The notes beneath the pieces are model-generated. The model made no database searches and had not been told where the DNA came from. It worked only from the letters and a program-made list of their open reading frames with translations. From Taiwanofungus camphoratus (lineage: Eukaryota > Basidiomycota > Agaricomycetes > Polyporales > Taiwanofungaceae), in assembly GCA_003999685.1 (NCBI GenBank), contig CP021225.1, positions 1,426,001 through 1,490,000 of the forward strand: 64,000 bases of DNA. The letters are read 5' to 3'. Positions 21,247-33,031 of the stretch are shown piece after piece. How positions within the stretch are numbered: the stretch's first letter is position 1; each line of letters begins with the position of its first letter. A program made the position numbers and the translations under genes.

Positions 21247-23262
21247 GGAGAGCCTCTTCTGCAAACGGCAGTGGCACCATGAGTTCCTGGGTGTGATTCT
21301 GTCTGCCCACTCCTTATTGTCTTAATGGTCTTATAACATCCTTAGTGTTCTTATATATTTTTTATATCATACAAACAAGACTGTAAGACACATCAGAAAT
21401 AAAGTTGCTTAAGAAACTATGACAGATAAGAAATTTAAGAACCATACAAGCATTGAAAGAGCATTCCTTAGCTGTCTTACTTGCTTTTATATGAAAACTT
21501 TTTACAGTCTGGATACGTTGAGTTTATATCTTAAGCACTTTCAGAACATCAAGTCTGTTATTAAGACAATTTTGAAAAGAGTCAAGTAATAACTTTGCCT
21601 TAATAAGACAGGCCCATTCTTAATCAAGACCATTATTTCTTGGATTTTCCCTATTTTATATCACCCTTACAGTCTTGATCAAGACAATTAAGACAAATAA
21701 GAAAAATTTATATTTTGCTGATGTTTTCTCTCAGTACACTTCTTCACCCCCTTCATTCCCCCTTTTCCTGCATATTAGCCACATGCTGGCAACACCCCTT
21801 TCAGCAGCAAATGATCACCTGAAGACAATGAGATATGAGATGACATGATCTTTGACGTATACGGAAACAAAGAACAATAGGGTAGTTGAATAGGACTCTG
21901 ACTTTAGCAGAAAGGCAGTGAAACAATTTCTTTATTTTATCTAACAGCTTCTCTTATATATGCATACTGACTCAGTGGGCCCCACTTACACATTCTCTCT
22001 TATCATTGCAATCACTAATATGACCCAATGACTTGTATTTACAAATAGTTATACCACTTCCATTATTGACTGACCTGCTCTAATGCAGTTCTCTGGTCTA
22101 TATACATAGTCAGTATTTATATGTATAGCCATGTATTTCCACAAGTCAGACCCTAAGTTTGATCTGCTTACTATTATATCCACACCTTGTATCTTTTCTT
22201 ACACCTGGGTGATACAAGGCTTGATAAGCATCTAGCTCAGACTTCACAACACTCAGACATGCATCATCCATAAGTCCTTGCTCTCTTCTATCAGAGTCAG
22301 GCTCTCACATGTGAGGTAATAAGATATAGAATACCAATTTGTATCACCAATATGTCATTTGAGAATCACTTGAAAATGATGAGTGACTGATGGGTTACAA
22401 TCTTGAAAGGCAATATATGTTTCATTTTTCAGATGGTGAAGTAAGCTTAGCATATTTGTTTCTGAATGAACCTGGTTCATCTTACCTCCCATACTATCTG
22501 AAATTAATTTCTCCTTGAGATACAGCAGAAGGCACAGCCTTTGATTCCTGCAAACATATCAGCTATAATGAGACTGCTTCACTCAGTATTCTGTCACCTC
22601 ATGCATGACTATAAGAATGAGAAAACTATCTGAGCTCTCAGTGCTGAGTGCCATCAAGTGCTTATGATATCAAGGTCTCCATTGACTACCTCAAACCATT
22701 TCATAAGTACTGTGATAGAATCAGCACATATACTCAGTTGATGCTCACTTCTGATTGGTTAAAAGCAGAGACTGTTTTGATAACTTCAAAAGTTTTGACA
22801 AACTGCTGAAGGTTGAAGCTTTGTAAAAAAGAAGAGTCAACCTAGTTACAAATCTAGTCCTCAAATTGCATCAATGGACTAGCTAGTTATTTTTTTTAAC
22901 CACATCTGTCCAAATTTGGAGAAAATAGTCACAAATTAGTCAAGGAGTAGTCAATTTAAGCAACTAATGAGTGACTACACTCTCTTATTTAGTAACAATT
23001 GTTACAATTATAAAGCTCAGTTGCACTGTGTTTTGTGGTAAGCAACTGTATTAAGCATGTTGTACCTGCTATGATTATAAAGCTACATTATACTCAATCA
23101 ATTCATTGCTCTGTGTATCATATAAAGGAGTCCTTACCTTAGTCATGCCATGTTTCATAATAAGCAACTGTGGGGTAAACACTATCTACTTTGTGCTCAA
23201 AAGTCCATCTGTCACAGTCACATGTCTGTTATATGCATTCTCCTCACATCAACAAAGGGGTC

Positions 23263-23335
23263 CAGTGGCAAAGAGGTTAACCATCTGGAGGGCATCATGG
23301 CACTGGCCTGGTAGACTTATGGGTTCAATTTCTGC
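23263..23335 (+). repeat. tRNA-like (SINE-head-like) segment
   Basis: TGGCAAAGAGG fits the Pol III A box and GGGTTCAATTT nearly fits the B box, about 55 nt apart. The stems are poor, so this is a relic tRNA or SINE head, not a working tRNA. Confidence 0.3.
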
Positions 23336-23925
23336 AGCCTCATCTCTGATCTTACCTCATCCAACCATTTATATTCCCCTCTTAATTTATTCTCTAAACT
23401 GATTGTATAACCCCACCTAAATCTGGCCAAGCTAACAATCCACCTTCAATGCTGTCATGTTCAGAGATTCAACTCACCAGACCTCAACAGCTCTAGTCCA
23501 TATATTGTGGAGCAATCTTCAAATGGCATAGGCTGAGATCATATCTCAGTAACTGTTACCCTTTGACAGCACAGGCCAAGAATAGCAATCATTTAGGCAA
23601 ACATTAGAAGGAGTTGGGGTGAAAAGTGGCATTGCATAATTGAAAATTAGTTGAAATCCCATTGTTTGTATAGATTTGGCTTGACTCCATCATAAGCATG
23701 TAGTTGCTTGAAAGAGAATAATTGAATTCATCATCATCATCACATCAACAGCAATACATCAGAAAGATCAGAAATCCACTGATGAGTTGATGTCAGTGAT
23801 TTCAGAGGCCTCAGAAGCCTTCAGTAGCCATCAGAAGTGATCAGTTGGTCAGCTGTTAAAACCTGAAAATTTCAGAGATTTCCAGTGCTCAGATTTCTCA
23901 GAGCCTGAACTTTTAATCTCACATT

Positions 23926-24530
23926 TAGTGATGTGCCAGACCTGGCTTTAGGCTGTCAGCTGGGCCTGACCAAGTCTACTTAGGCTGAGCCAAGCCAAGC
24001 CTGCATATATGGCCTGAGAGGGCTCATGGCCTGGCTCATGCTCTCTGAGAGTCTGAGCTGAGGCCAGAAACATATCACTGGTATTCATTAAATATATGTA
24101 TAGCTTTTCAGCATTATTAGTACACTTATTTTCAGATTGTTGTAGTGCACTTAGGTTTAGATAGACTTCTAAATACAGGACCTAAATAGGCAGATAAGCC
24201 ACACTGCTGCAGCTGAAGAGAGGGCTGGCCGGCTGTTGCATGCCTGAAGGTGGTGGCTTACTAAGCCTTACTTGCCTGTTTAGATGCTCAAATCAAATGT
24301 CTGTCTACAGCTAGACAATTCAATTGTGCTAAATTGATCTGCAAGTAAATGGAAAGATGAGCCGCATTCTTCTACATATGATACAGTATGCCCCAGCCTG
24401 AGACAAGCCAAGCCTGAGCTGAGCTTGAGCTGTGGTCAAGGGCCTGGCCTGAATGTCTAGCAAGCCTGAGCCATGTCAGGCCAGGCCCAAGCCCTGGCTA
24501 TTGGGCTAAGCTGGGCCTGGCACATCACTA
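23926..24530. mobile_element. Non-autonomous hAT-type element (MITE), 605 bp
   Basis: Perfect 14-bp terminal inverted repeats: TAGTGATGTGCCAG at 23926-23939 and its reverse complement at 24517-24530. Outside them is an exact 8-bp duplication CTCACATT (23918-23925 and 24531-24538). An 8-bp duplication and TAG-type ends are hallmarks of the hAT superfamily. Inside there is no transposase, but many GGCCTGAGC-like short motifs in both directions near each end, which may be subterminal transposase-binding sites. Confidence 0.88.
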
Positions 24531-25455
24531 CTCACATTGCACAACTTCCTGAGCATATATCATAGTAGAACTGGTACCAAATGTTTCAATAGTATATTAA
24601 ATATATTTTTCCAGAAGCACTAAGAAAAATATTGAGATGTGCTCATGTGGGAGCCAAAAGAGTATATTTTGGTCAGAGGCTTCAGATGGTCAGGTGATCA
24701 GCAATTTCCTGTAATAGTCACCTGGCACAATTTGGGGACTACAGCTGACTATCCTTTTTTACAGAGGTTGAAGCATCTCAATTCTATACCTTCAGGGCAG
24801 TCATACTTCTGGATTTTCACAGTTCTACAATGCCTGGTATACATCAGAAAGCATAAGCTTGTACACAGAAATTCACTTGCCTTCACTCTGTTTTGATGGC
24901 TTTTGAAAATACCAATATTTGAATGGCCGAAACCCCTAAGTGCAGACTGAGGGACTCTATGTACTTAAAGGTATTGGAGGGCACAATTCATCAAGCACCT
25001 GTTTCCCTACCCATCGGTTGTGCACAACAACTTTGAAGTTATGAGACAAAGGGTAAAAATATCCTTTCTCAGACATAATAGTACCTGCTCGCCTGAACCT
25101 GCTACCTCGCCAATCATGTGCAGCACTCCATAACCACGACACACAACTTTTGTGCGGTTTACAGACACCTTTCATTTCACTGCTAGGGCCGCAATTTGGT
25201 GGTCCCGACTCCTCGGTAAATTCTTGGTAAATTCAGGCTGCATTTACAGCTCACGTGATCACATGCGTTATGGTACTCACCGTTACGATCGGCATACTTC
25301 AAGTTATCATTACTGTAACTTACTAGTGCCAGTGCATGGGAGGGTAGGGTCACTTTCTTGTTCAAGTACACCCGTTTTACCAGTTTACTCACACACTTGG
25401 TCTCCAGCGGTAAGTCTGCAACCCTCAAAGATTGTAATGTTACCGGGAATGTACG

Positions 25456-27848
25456 ATGATGACTGCTGAGCCCTCAGACTCCCTCGCAGCACTAGTGGTA
25501 TTACGAAGAAAGCTCCGGCCAAATCTGATGTCGCCCATCGCGAGTGAAGACACTATTGGATGCCGTCATATCGTGTCTTATCTCAAGGATGCAGACCAGA
25601 AGACAAATTTACTGAAGAAATACAAATCCATCATTTCCTGGAACATACAACGTTCGCATAACTCTAAGCGCCTTGCAAAGCGTCGTAAGGTGGGCTTCAC
25701 CCAATTCTCATGCAATGAATATTTGAAAGGTGATATTCCGGCACAGACGTCAGCTCCTATTTGTGGTACTTGCGATTTGACACTTGCACGCCCCTTTGTT
25801 TGCTTGCACTGCCCATACTCTGGCTGCTGGCGGGACTCCCACGTTAGAAATCATTTGAAGGAAGCTCGACATGCCTTTTGTTCGTCTTTTCATTAATCCT
25901 CCAGAAATATCGTTTGGGGATGATCCGTTGGATCAGGTCGCTATATAAGTGAATACTTATATTCTTTTCTTACAGGTGCCGATGTCAAGACCGGCTCCAT
26001 TTTTTGCTCTGGATGTGATGATTTTGTGTATGACAGTATACTGAGTCATGCATTTTCTGCAACCATTCTTTCCGTAGAAGAGAAGACGACTATATTCCAA
26101 GGTACTGGGACGCCAGCTTTAGTGCTCAATTTCTCATATATGTTCCAAAGTGGCGAAGAAGCGTCGAGAACCTTTCCGGTCATGGATGCCCAGCGACAAA
26201 GAAGTGGCAGTCATTGAAGGGGCTGTCTCTCTGTCTTGTCAAGGTCGGCGAAGGATTCCTGCATTGGTAAGGTGGGACGAGTGATAGCCACTGACTCTCC
26301 ATATGTTATCAGGTCGACGAGGTCTTTTGAACCTTGGCCAAACATGTTTCCTGAATGTTATTCTTCAATCTTTTGTGGCGAATCCCCTTGTGCTGGATTA
26401 TTTTCTCAGTGATAAGCACAATCATCAACTATGCAAGAACAAGGACTGCACTTGTTGTGAAATGGATAAGCTTTTTGCAGAAGTGAGTTTGCACTTCTTC
26501 GCTGGTTGTAACCTCGAGATCGAGACCATTCTGCGAGGTTTATTCTGAGAATGCGACTTCATATGGCCCTACGAGCTTCCTTGCGACGACATGGCGAGCT
26601 TCCTCGGAGCTTTCAGGCTACGCTCAACATGATGCACACGAATTTTTCATCTCCGTGCTGAACCAAATTCATGCTACCTCTCGCGGGTCGACGATATTGC
26701 AATGCATGTGCATCGTACATTCTACGTTTGCCGGCCTCCTGCAGAGCGACGTCAAGTGCGAGCGGTGTGGAAATGTCACGACCGCAACCGATCCGATGCT
26801 CGATATCAGCTTGGAGCTCAAAGACATTACCGGAGGGGCTGTTGGCCAGGGACTAACCCTTGCTTCGTGTCTTCGAAGGTAAGCGTTCCATTAAGATCTT
26901 CGCAAGTTTATTCTCATACGATAACAGATTTACTCATCCAGAGAAGTTGGGACCAAATGAGTACAGTTGTGCAAAGTGTGGGAAAGCTTCCCACGTGCAT
27001 CCTATTTGTAGTCCTTCTTTCATTGTGAGGTGCTAAAAAATTCACAGGAAGCAAGCAAACGGTTGAGCATCCGAAAATTGCCTCCGGTCCTGAGTTTTCA
27101 ATTCAAGGTAGGAAACCATAGAAGCTCGATGACGGTAATTACCAAATGCTTTTACCTTCAGCGCTTCGAGCACAAGTCTGGAGACAAGACTGCAGCCCAT
27201 AAGATCGAAGCACCCGTCCGTATATGTTCGACCATCAATATGGAACCCTTTACTACACTTTTTATGGACACGAAAGAGCAAGAAGCGAACGGTAGCGGAC
27301 CAGCGGAGGTTATTCCTCTCTCGTAAGTGGCATCTTTTACGTACTGTTGTTGCGTAGGTGTGGTTGACAGCTTTGGCAAATCTTAGGCATCTTGGGCCTG
27401 AAGCACTCTATGAATATGATCTCTTCTCCGTGGTTTGCCACGAGGGTCAGATAAACAATGGACATTACACCTGCTTCGCACGTTCTCATGATGAGGTGAG
27501 TCTGGTTTCTTTTTTTTCATAATTCATGGTCGGTGCCCACTCACAACTGTCCCATAGTGGTACCGATTCGATGATGACAAGTGAGCATGGTTCCCATGGC
27601 TGCTTATACTGTGTGCTGACTGAGCCGTCCTAAGGGTCACACATTCGACCCTCGGTGCCTGTCTCAATTCGCAGGCGCAAGTGTACATGTGCTTTTATGT
27701 CAAGAGGCATCTGGATTACCTACCGTACATGACACCGTCATACAAAGTCACACGGGAAGCGGAGGCCGTCAAGGAGAAGGAACGGGAACGAGAGAAAGAG
27801 GCCGCCCGCATACGGGAACTCGAGGATGCACTTTTGGCCACAGTCTGA
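25456..27848 (+). CDS. ubp8: Ubiquitin-specific protease, Ubp8/USP22 type (SAGA deubiquitinase module)
   Basis: Removes ubiquitin from histone H2B within the SAGA coactivator. Exons: 25456-25879, 25976-26101, 26151-26243, 26313-26482, 26538-26878, 26928-26994, 27048-27107, 27162-27322, 27387-27495, 27558-27580, 27635-27848; 596 codons, 595 residues. N-terminal ZnF-UBP domain begins at GCRHIVSYLKD and includes CGTCDLTLARPFVCLHC, HAFC and GSIFCSGCDDFVYD. The USP core starts RRGLLNLGQTCFLN with catalytic Cys, has the QHDAHEFF box, a zinc pair CERCGN..CAKCG, and ends with catalytic His in NNGHYTCFAR and Asp/Glu region SHDEWYRFDDD. A charged helix (VKEKEREREKEAARIRELE) forms the tail. The two-domain order is that of Ubp8 rather than other USPs. 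Start chosen at the ATGATG just ahead of the zinc finger. Several donors are weak (GTTCGT, GTCGGC) and some acceptors are AAG or GAG, but every join keeps family residues in frame. Confidence 0.9.
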
Positions 27849-28108
27849 AGGCTTCCAAATCAATCTGGATAAGGTTCCCAGTCCATTTCTGCGCTTTCAA
27901 TATCAGTCGTTTCATAGTATAGATTCGTTAGTGACACCGAAGTATCGGTAGGACGGAAAAGGAGTGTGCATCGCAGATACAAGTGTTAGGTATATGAGCT
28001 GTGAGTGAAATACAGTGAGGGGTGGGAGTTTAAGACTGTGAACACCGAGGTGATACGAGGCGACGAAGACAAGGAACCAGTCCATGATGTCAGCCTGGCG
28101 CATACCAG

Positions 28109-28882
28109 CTAGGGAATGATGTCGTTCAGCTCTCCCTCCTTCACTCGAATCTCGACCACTTCAACCTCATAATCCATCATGGACGAATTCGTTGAAGACA
28201 CCGATGAGGACACAAATCCAGACGCATTCGGCGGAGAAGTCGAGGCAACGTCTATAACCCATCAGACGATCAGTTCACATGCAGCGCATACGCATAGCGC
28301 ATGGAAATGAATTAGCGAATGCAGAGTGTAGAAAAAGCAAGAAACGAACATCGATCCTTGATGTATGGTGGAACAAAGAGATCCTACCACATGGTGAGAC
28401 ACATCAGCACGCCGTGAGATCGACAATGCGGCTCCGTGACGGACCTGATTCCACACAAACCCCTGGCTCTTCTGAATGGTCAAGATAGGTCGAAGAGTGA
28501 ACATCGACTGGCGACGCTTCCTCCGGTGCTGCCTCTTGGAATTCTCATGCTCAGGATCAATGGCACGCTGCTTTCCCTTGACGTCCTTCTTGTAGTCCGC
28601 TATCTTTTCCGAGGAGACGGCCTCATCACCCTCGTCAATCACCATGTCGCCGTCGACCCGAGGTGCTTGCTTTTCACTCTCGTGTGCGTGATGGTCACCC
28701 TCAGATGAGTCACTGCCATGATGAACGATCCTGCCATAGTCCTCTTCATCCTCAGAGCATGAGTTGTCCTCTGACCCGCTTTCGCTGAAGTCATCATCGT
28801 ACGGTATCTGCTCGTAACAAGCCCATGTTATGGGAGACGGCGCTCGTCCGATCCTGCGGCGGAAGTATTCACTGTTGCTCAT
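28109..28882 (-). CDS. Acidic protein of unknown function
   Basis: Exons (minus): 28882-28445, 28383-28350 and 28251-28109; introns 61 nt (GTCCGT..GGTAG) and 98 nt (GTTCGT..ATAG); 205 codons, 204 residues. N-terminus MSNSEYFRRRIGRAPSPITW, then an acidic stretch SESGSEDNSCSEDEEDYG, a basic stretch KRQHRRKRRQ that could be a nuclear signal, a more ordered segment QGFVWNQDLFVPPYIKDR spanning intron 1, and a Ser-rich tail ending VKEGELNDIIP. No enzyme motif. The gene converges on the ubp8-like gene (stops 260 bp apart). Joined exons read smoothly, so the model is likely right, but the function is unknown; acidic plus basic blocks suggest a nuclear or chromatin factor. Confidence 0.65.
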
Positions 28883-29092
28883 AGTAGTAATCGGCGTCGA
28901 AGGTGCAGAGCTTGCACGCGATGATGGTGGTCAAAGTAAAAGTTGCGTACAGGGCATGAGGCCTCGGCGTTGAGTCGCGACCTCCCTGTTTAGGTAACCC
29001 CTCCTAAAGTCATGTCTATTCAAGTTATCACACTTGAGCCACTTCTGCAATGTCCTGGAGGTCAATCCACCTTATGCAAGACTTTCCCCGTA

Positions 29093-29266
29093 TCACACAT
29101 GAGACCGCGCCAGGCTAGGATACATATACGACAACAGAACCAGGAGGACGAGGATCGCTCCGCCACCTAACATTACAATTATAGCCAACAGAACAAGACC
29201 AAACTCCAATGTATCTACTACATAACTCCCCCAACTGAACCCGCCTTCGTCCAACCCAACAGATCG
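29093..29266 (-). CDS. Possible exon of a small membrane protein
   Basis: A 58-codon open stretch ends at TGA 29095-29093 and contains FGLVLLAIIVMLGGGAILVL, a clear transmembrane segment, then a short basic tail (YMYPSLARSHV). No in-frame ATG precedes it and no acceptor was found; an ATG at 29299 is in another frame. It may be the last exon of a small gene with an unseen first exon, or a decayed gene. Confidence 0.3.
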   Translation of the reverse strand, partial: RSVGLDEGGFSWGSYVVDTLEFGLVLLAIIVMLGGGAILVLLVLLSYMYPSLARSHV

Positions 29267-29444
29267 TTATCGTAGTGTAGTAGAGATAAGTGGCGCATTT
29301 TAATGCCTACTGTTTGTATATACCGGGAAACACCGCGTCTTAGCACCCGTTTGCTTGTGGCGGTGTACAAATGCTGATTTCATCATCATCATCATGGAGG
29401 TCAATCCAAAGGTGGTTCTACGTAATGGTAATCATATATCACTA

Positions 29445-30526
29445 CTACTCGTCAAGGAGGTCAGGCCTGTCGTCCCAAAATTTGTCCCCAATGATATCAC
29501 AATGCAACAGTTCTACACTTGTTTGAGTCTTTGTTTTCTTAGCTGCATTTCTTCCTTGTGCATCTTCAGACTGGAATCTTTGACTTGTCTCCATAGAGAC
29601 CTAAGCGATCATATTGAGCCGACATCATTCCGTGGCCGTCTTAAGAGCATTCACCTTTTCTCGAACGAGAACGCTGCCTTTCCTGTATCTGGCCGAAATT
29701 GTATTGTAATTTATACCAAAACGTGAAAAAAGCATCTCATGCTTGCTGCTGGAGACGGTGCCCTGAAACGACAGACGATCAGTCAAAAGTAGGGTAAAAG
29801 AATGTGGATATTACTCTAAGTGTCGCGTGCGCTTGCGTAGTTGTCTCGCCGCCTTGCATGACAAGTGCCCAGAATATGGTGTTGTATAAGTTATTGATAT
29901 GTGCTTCATGCTGTACATCAGTTTGATTCAGCCGTAACCGTCCGAAACGGCGAATGATCGACTTACTGTCTGCTTGCCTCCATGCGAAATAATCCCTAAT
30001 CTCACGAGGAGAAGGGTACATAGCTATCCGACCATCGAAAGAAGGCGGGTACTTTAGCGGTGTATCTGGAAGATATCTGGACCAGTGATAGACATATGAA
30101 GACGTGAAGAGCGATGTAACGGTGCTAAGAATTTTAGCCTGCCGACGATTATACAACGTGGTTGATTTGCGGAAGAGGAAACTGGATGTGGAACAGATTA
30201 GCGATCGCACAACGGGCGTTCAGTGCAACCGACCTGAACTCGTCTGACTCTCCGAACGCCAGAACTATGTCTTGGTATTCATTCATGACATCGCGTGCGG
30301 CGTGATCCATCAGCTGCAGAGCACGCTCATCGTTTGGTTTGGCAAAATCATGATTCTCTGACAGTCTTGTGATGTACATTGATGACACACATTGAAAGGC
30401 GATACGAATCATGACTACTGACCGATGAAATGCATGCCCGTCAAGGCGTAGAACCATGAAGGTGCCTGGCAACAGAGGGTCAGGCAGTTCAAACGTCTTG
30501 ACATACTCGAATCGGGAGCCAGCCAT
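29445..30526 (-). CDS. THG1: tRNA(His) guanylyltransferase
   Basis: Adds the G(-1) residue to tRNA-His, needed for recognition by histidyl-tRNA synthetase; acts in nucleus/cytosol. Exons (minus): 30526-30423, 30365-30234, 30181-29967, 29903-29815, 29762-29655, 29600-29445; introns 52-63 nt; 268 codons, 267 residues, normal for fungi. Family signatures in order: SRFEYVKTFE, RLDGHAFHR (metal-binding Asp), HDFAKPNDERAL, FGESDEFSF (second metal-site Asp and Glu, split by intron 2), [45 protein letters not shown] (intron 3), GTVSSSKHEMLFSRFGINYN, and RKGSVLV. The C-terminus HCDIIGDKFWDDRPDLL is also typical. Two of five acceptors are AAG. ATG 30526 is followed at once by the conserved AGSRFEYVK start. 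Confidence 0.95.
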
Positions 30527-33031
30527 GTATGTTCTTCAAGAGTAGATATTTCGTCAACAATTTCCCTGCTAGACAAAAGTCAAAGTCGGTGCCTTGATCC
30601 TCTTGTCACGAGCTTTGTCGTAAGCCTTTCAAGTTTCCAGATCACCATTGAAGATGTTTCACAAGGGTTCTATGCACTTGTTCATTGATTTTGACTTGGT
30701 TCCGGCCCTAAACCATAGGTCTTTACGATCAGAATGAGTGAGATCTGTGTAATCTTAGTCTCCCAAAGGCAAAGCTTCGAAGGCTCCGTATCTGACGGTG
30801 TACCGCTCACTCATAGAAATCGGAATCTATGAAATGCTTTCGAACTTAGGTCAAAGTTCTCAGTCCTCCGACTTCGTTTGCGTAATATCGTATGTCATAC
30901 ATATAAGACAATCATCTATTATAGACCTTACATCGATCCTCGTAAAACTAATAGGCTCACTTTATGGGATTATTCATTCGTCCTTTTCTTGTGTCTGCTT
31001 ATGCATGGACCATTATGACGATGCTCCTGGTAGCTACAAGAGTATGTAGACGTCGTTCTTTTCGCTTGCATGCACCTCGGCCATATCTGATCATGTGTCT
31101 CATGTATATCTAGTATAGGTCTAGGTATGTTCATTGATATTATCTTCAATTCGTCCGAGAAGTTGCAGTATTATTCCTGACCATCCTCTCAAATTAGTCA
31201 GCCATCTATGCAAGCCAACCTCAGAGAGTGGACAAGCTTATTAGTTAGCCAAGCTCTCGCTTGCATTGAAGGTCAGTTCACAGACGCGGTTGAAGATCAT
31301 CTGCCTGACTTCTCAAAATACGTCCATGGTATCATTGCGCCGAACTTGGACCGCTGTGCCGCAGTTCTTGCGTAATCTCTGGATATGTGGTCCATGTATT
31401 ATGAAGAGCTCTACTCTTCCTACTGACTCTGGCATCGAACAAGAATTTCTTACCCATATTACAACCACGTTCACCTCCCTTCTTTCCGCTGCCGTGCTAG
31501 TAAGCGTTTTGCTCATCTTACTCTTCATTAAGCTTAATAAATGAAGCTTTCATACTCCGTCCTATAAACCGTTACAGAAGTTTACTCTCTGGATGATCGA
31601 GGGTATCGCTGTTCCTATCTTTGGAGTAGTTCTCTGTTTCGAGGATATGCAAGCATCACTGCCCTTTCAGGTGGGTATCTTTCCGCCACTAAACAGTAAA
31701 CAAAGGCCGACACAAATATAGATTTGGACTTTAAACCTGTCAACATCACTCATCCGTCACACCCTTCAATTTGTTCCTGAGCTGTATTTTCACTGCACGC
31801 TCAGACCGCCGACTACGGTCCCTTTTCAGCGGCCGCTGGGCCTTATTTCGTTGATGCCACTCTTGAGCCAAACATAGCTCGTGCATCATCTCGGCCTGGA
31901 TGACTCCCGTGTTTATATTGCCGTATATGACCAAGGTTCCCCAAAGACAAATTCAAACCGGAGTACTCAGCATGCACTGATTTCGAGGACGTTAACTGGC
32001 GCAGAGGATGAGACGAGAGCCTCCAGTCTTACGTGGCCGTTGTTTAGTGACTCCATTTCTTGAGTATATGATAGCCGTTCCGACAACCAGGCGTGATGCT
32101 AATGCACGAACTTTTAGCCGACATTCCCGCAACGTCGCCGGCCATCGAGCTCTATCCCTGCGGTCTGATTGGAAAAACACACAGGCCCTCAAGCATTCTT
32201 CGTCTTCTAAAACTTCCGCGAAAGGCAGCGGAACTGAACCAGAATAATCTCCATCTTGGTGCATTAGTCATGGCTCCTCGACCCTTTTACTCCTGCAGCA
32301 AGTTGCCCTCTGGCAGTACGTTTCTGCGAACTCTACTTTGCGTATAAACGTGGAGAAGATGTGGAACTCGTTGGAGCCCCCTTGACGCGGTTGCTGCAGC
32401 AGACGAAGAAACCCGTCATTGGGGAGCCGCTTGGAATGAAGGACGAGAGAGCCTCGCTTATAAACGAGTCCATAATTGATGCGGATATTGCTCAGGATTA
32501 CGAAAACCGCACCTGAGGTTGTGTACATAGACTCTATCACGTCTATTCGCCACATGGAAGCTTGTCACTCTCGGTTATTGACGATGATCTAATTGAAGGC
32601 TCGGAGCACAGGTTATCGCGTCAGATGAGATTTTATCACTCCTAGACCAGCAGAAAGTCGCGGATTTGATGTCGTTTATGCATGATATTGCAACGACTAT
32701 GATCCGGAGAACGCTATATGCATGTGCCATCTAGGTACCGACGTTCGTTCGGCCTCGCTATAATGGCATCTACACATAATATTTAAGATTCGGTTGGGAT
32801 CTTGTGATGGAACTCCAAACGCCACCGTTTGTCCTTCCTATCTCTCGTATTACGTGCCACAACAACAGCAGTATCGTATTCTCTTCTAGCATCCGTCCTC
32901 CTTTGCTCCCATGCAACTGTTTGTTCTCATCTGGGGTCTCCACCTTGCTATGAAATTAATCGATGGTTAAGCTTGACTCTGTTCTTTGTTTTCCATGGAA
33001 GGATTGATACGAGAACATATAAATGTATCAT
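30527..33031. other. Unresolved region with possible decayed plus-strand gene(s)
   Basis: A 56-codon frame from ATG 31208 to TAA 31375 (+) reads like real protein (SLLVSQALACIEGQFTDAVE, then HLPDFSKYVHGIIAPNLDRC). Further protein-like pieces follow on the same strand: MIEGIAVPIFGVVLCFEDM near 31595, GLDDSRVYIAVYDQG near 31885, and EILSLLDQQKVADLMSFMHD near 32630. I could not connect them into one frame with good splice sites, and stops intervene. Either a gene with many small introns or a pseudogene; no family identified. Confidence 0.3.

Larger units (their letters stand above)
21247..25455. other. AT-rich, CpG-poor repeat block without genes
   Basis: Very few CpG dinucleotides, many TG/CA, and long A/T runs (for example around 21300-21720). 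Two inserts are recognisable (tRNA-like at 23263 and a hAT-type MITE at 23926). Forward open frames at 23106 and 24639 have no family features. From about 25000 CpG returns as the next gene island starts. Confidence 0.6.

Noticed and set aside
29355-29726. 123-codon plus-strand frame
   Set aside because: It is antisense to the last two exons of Thg1, which match the family residue by residue.
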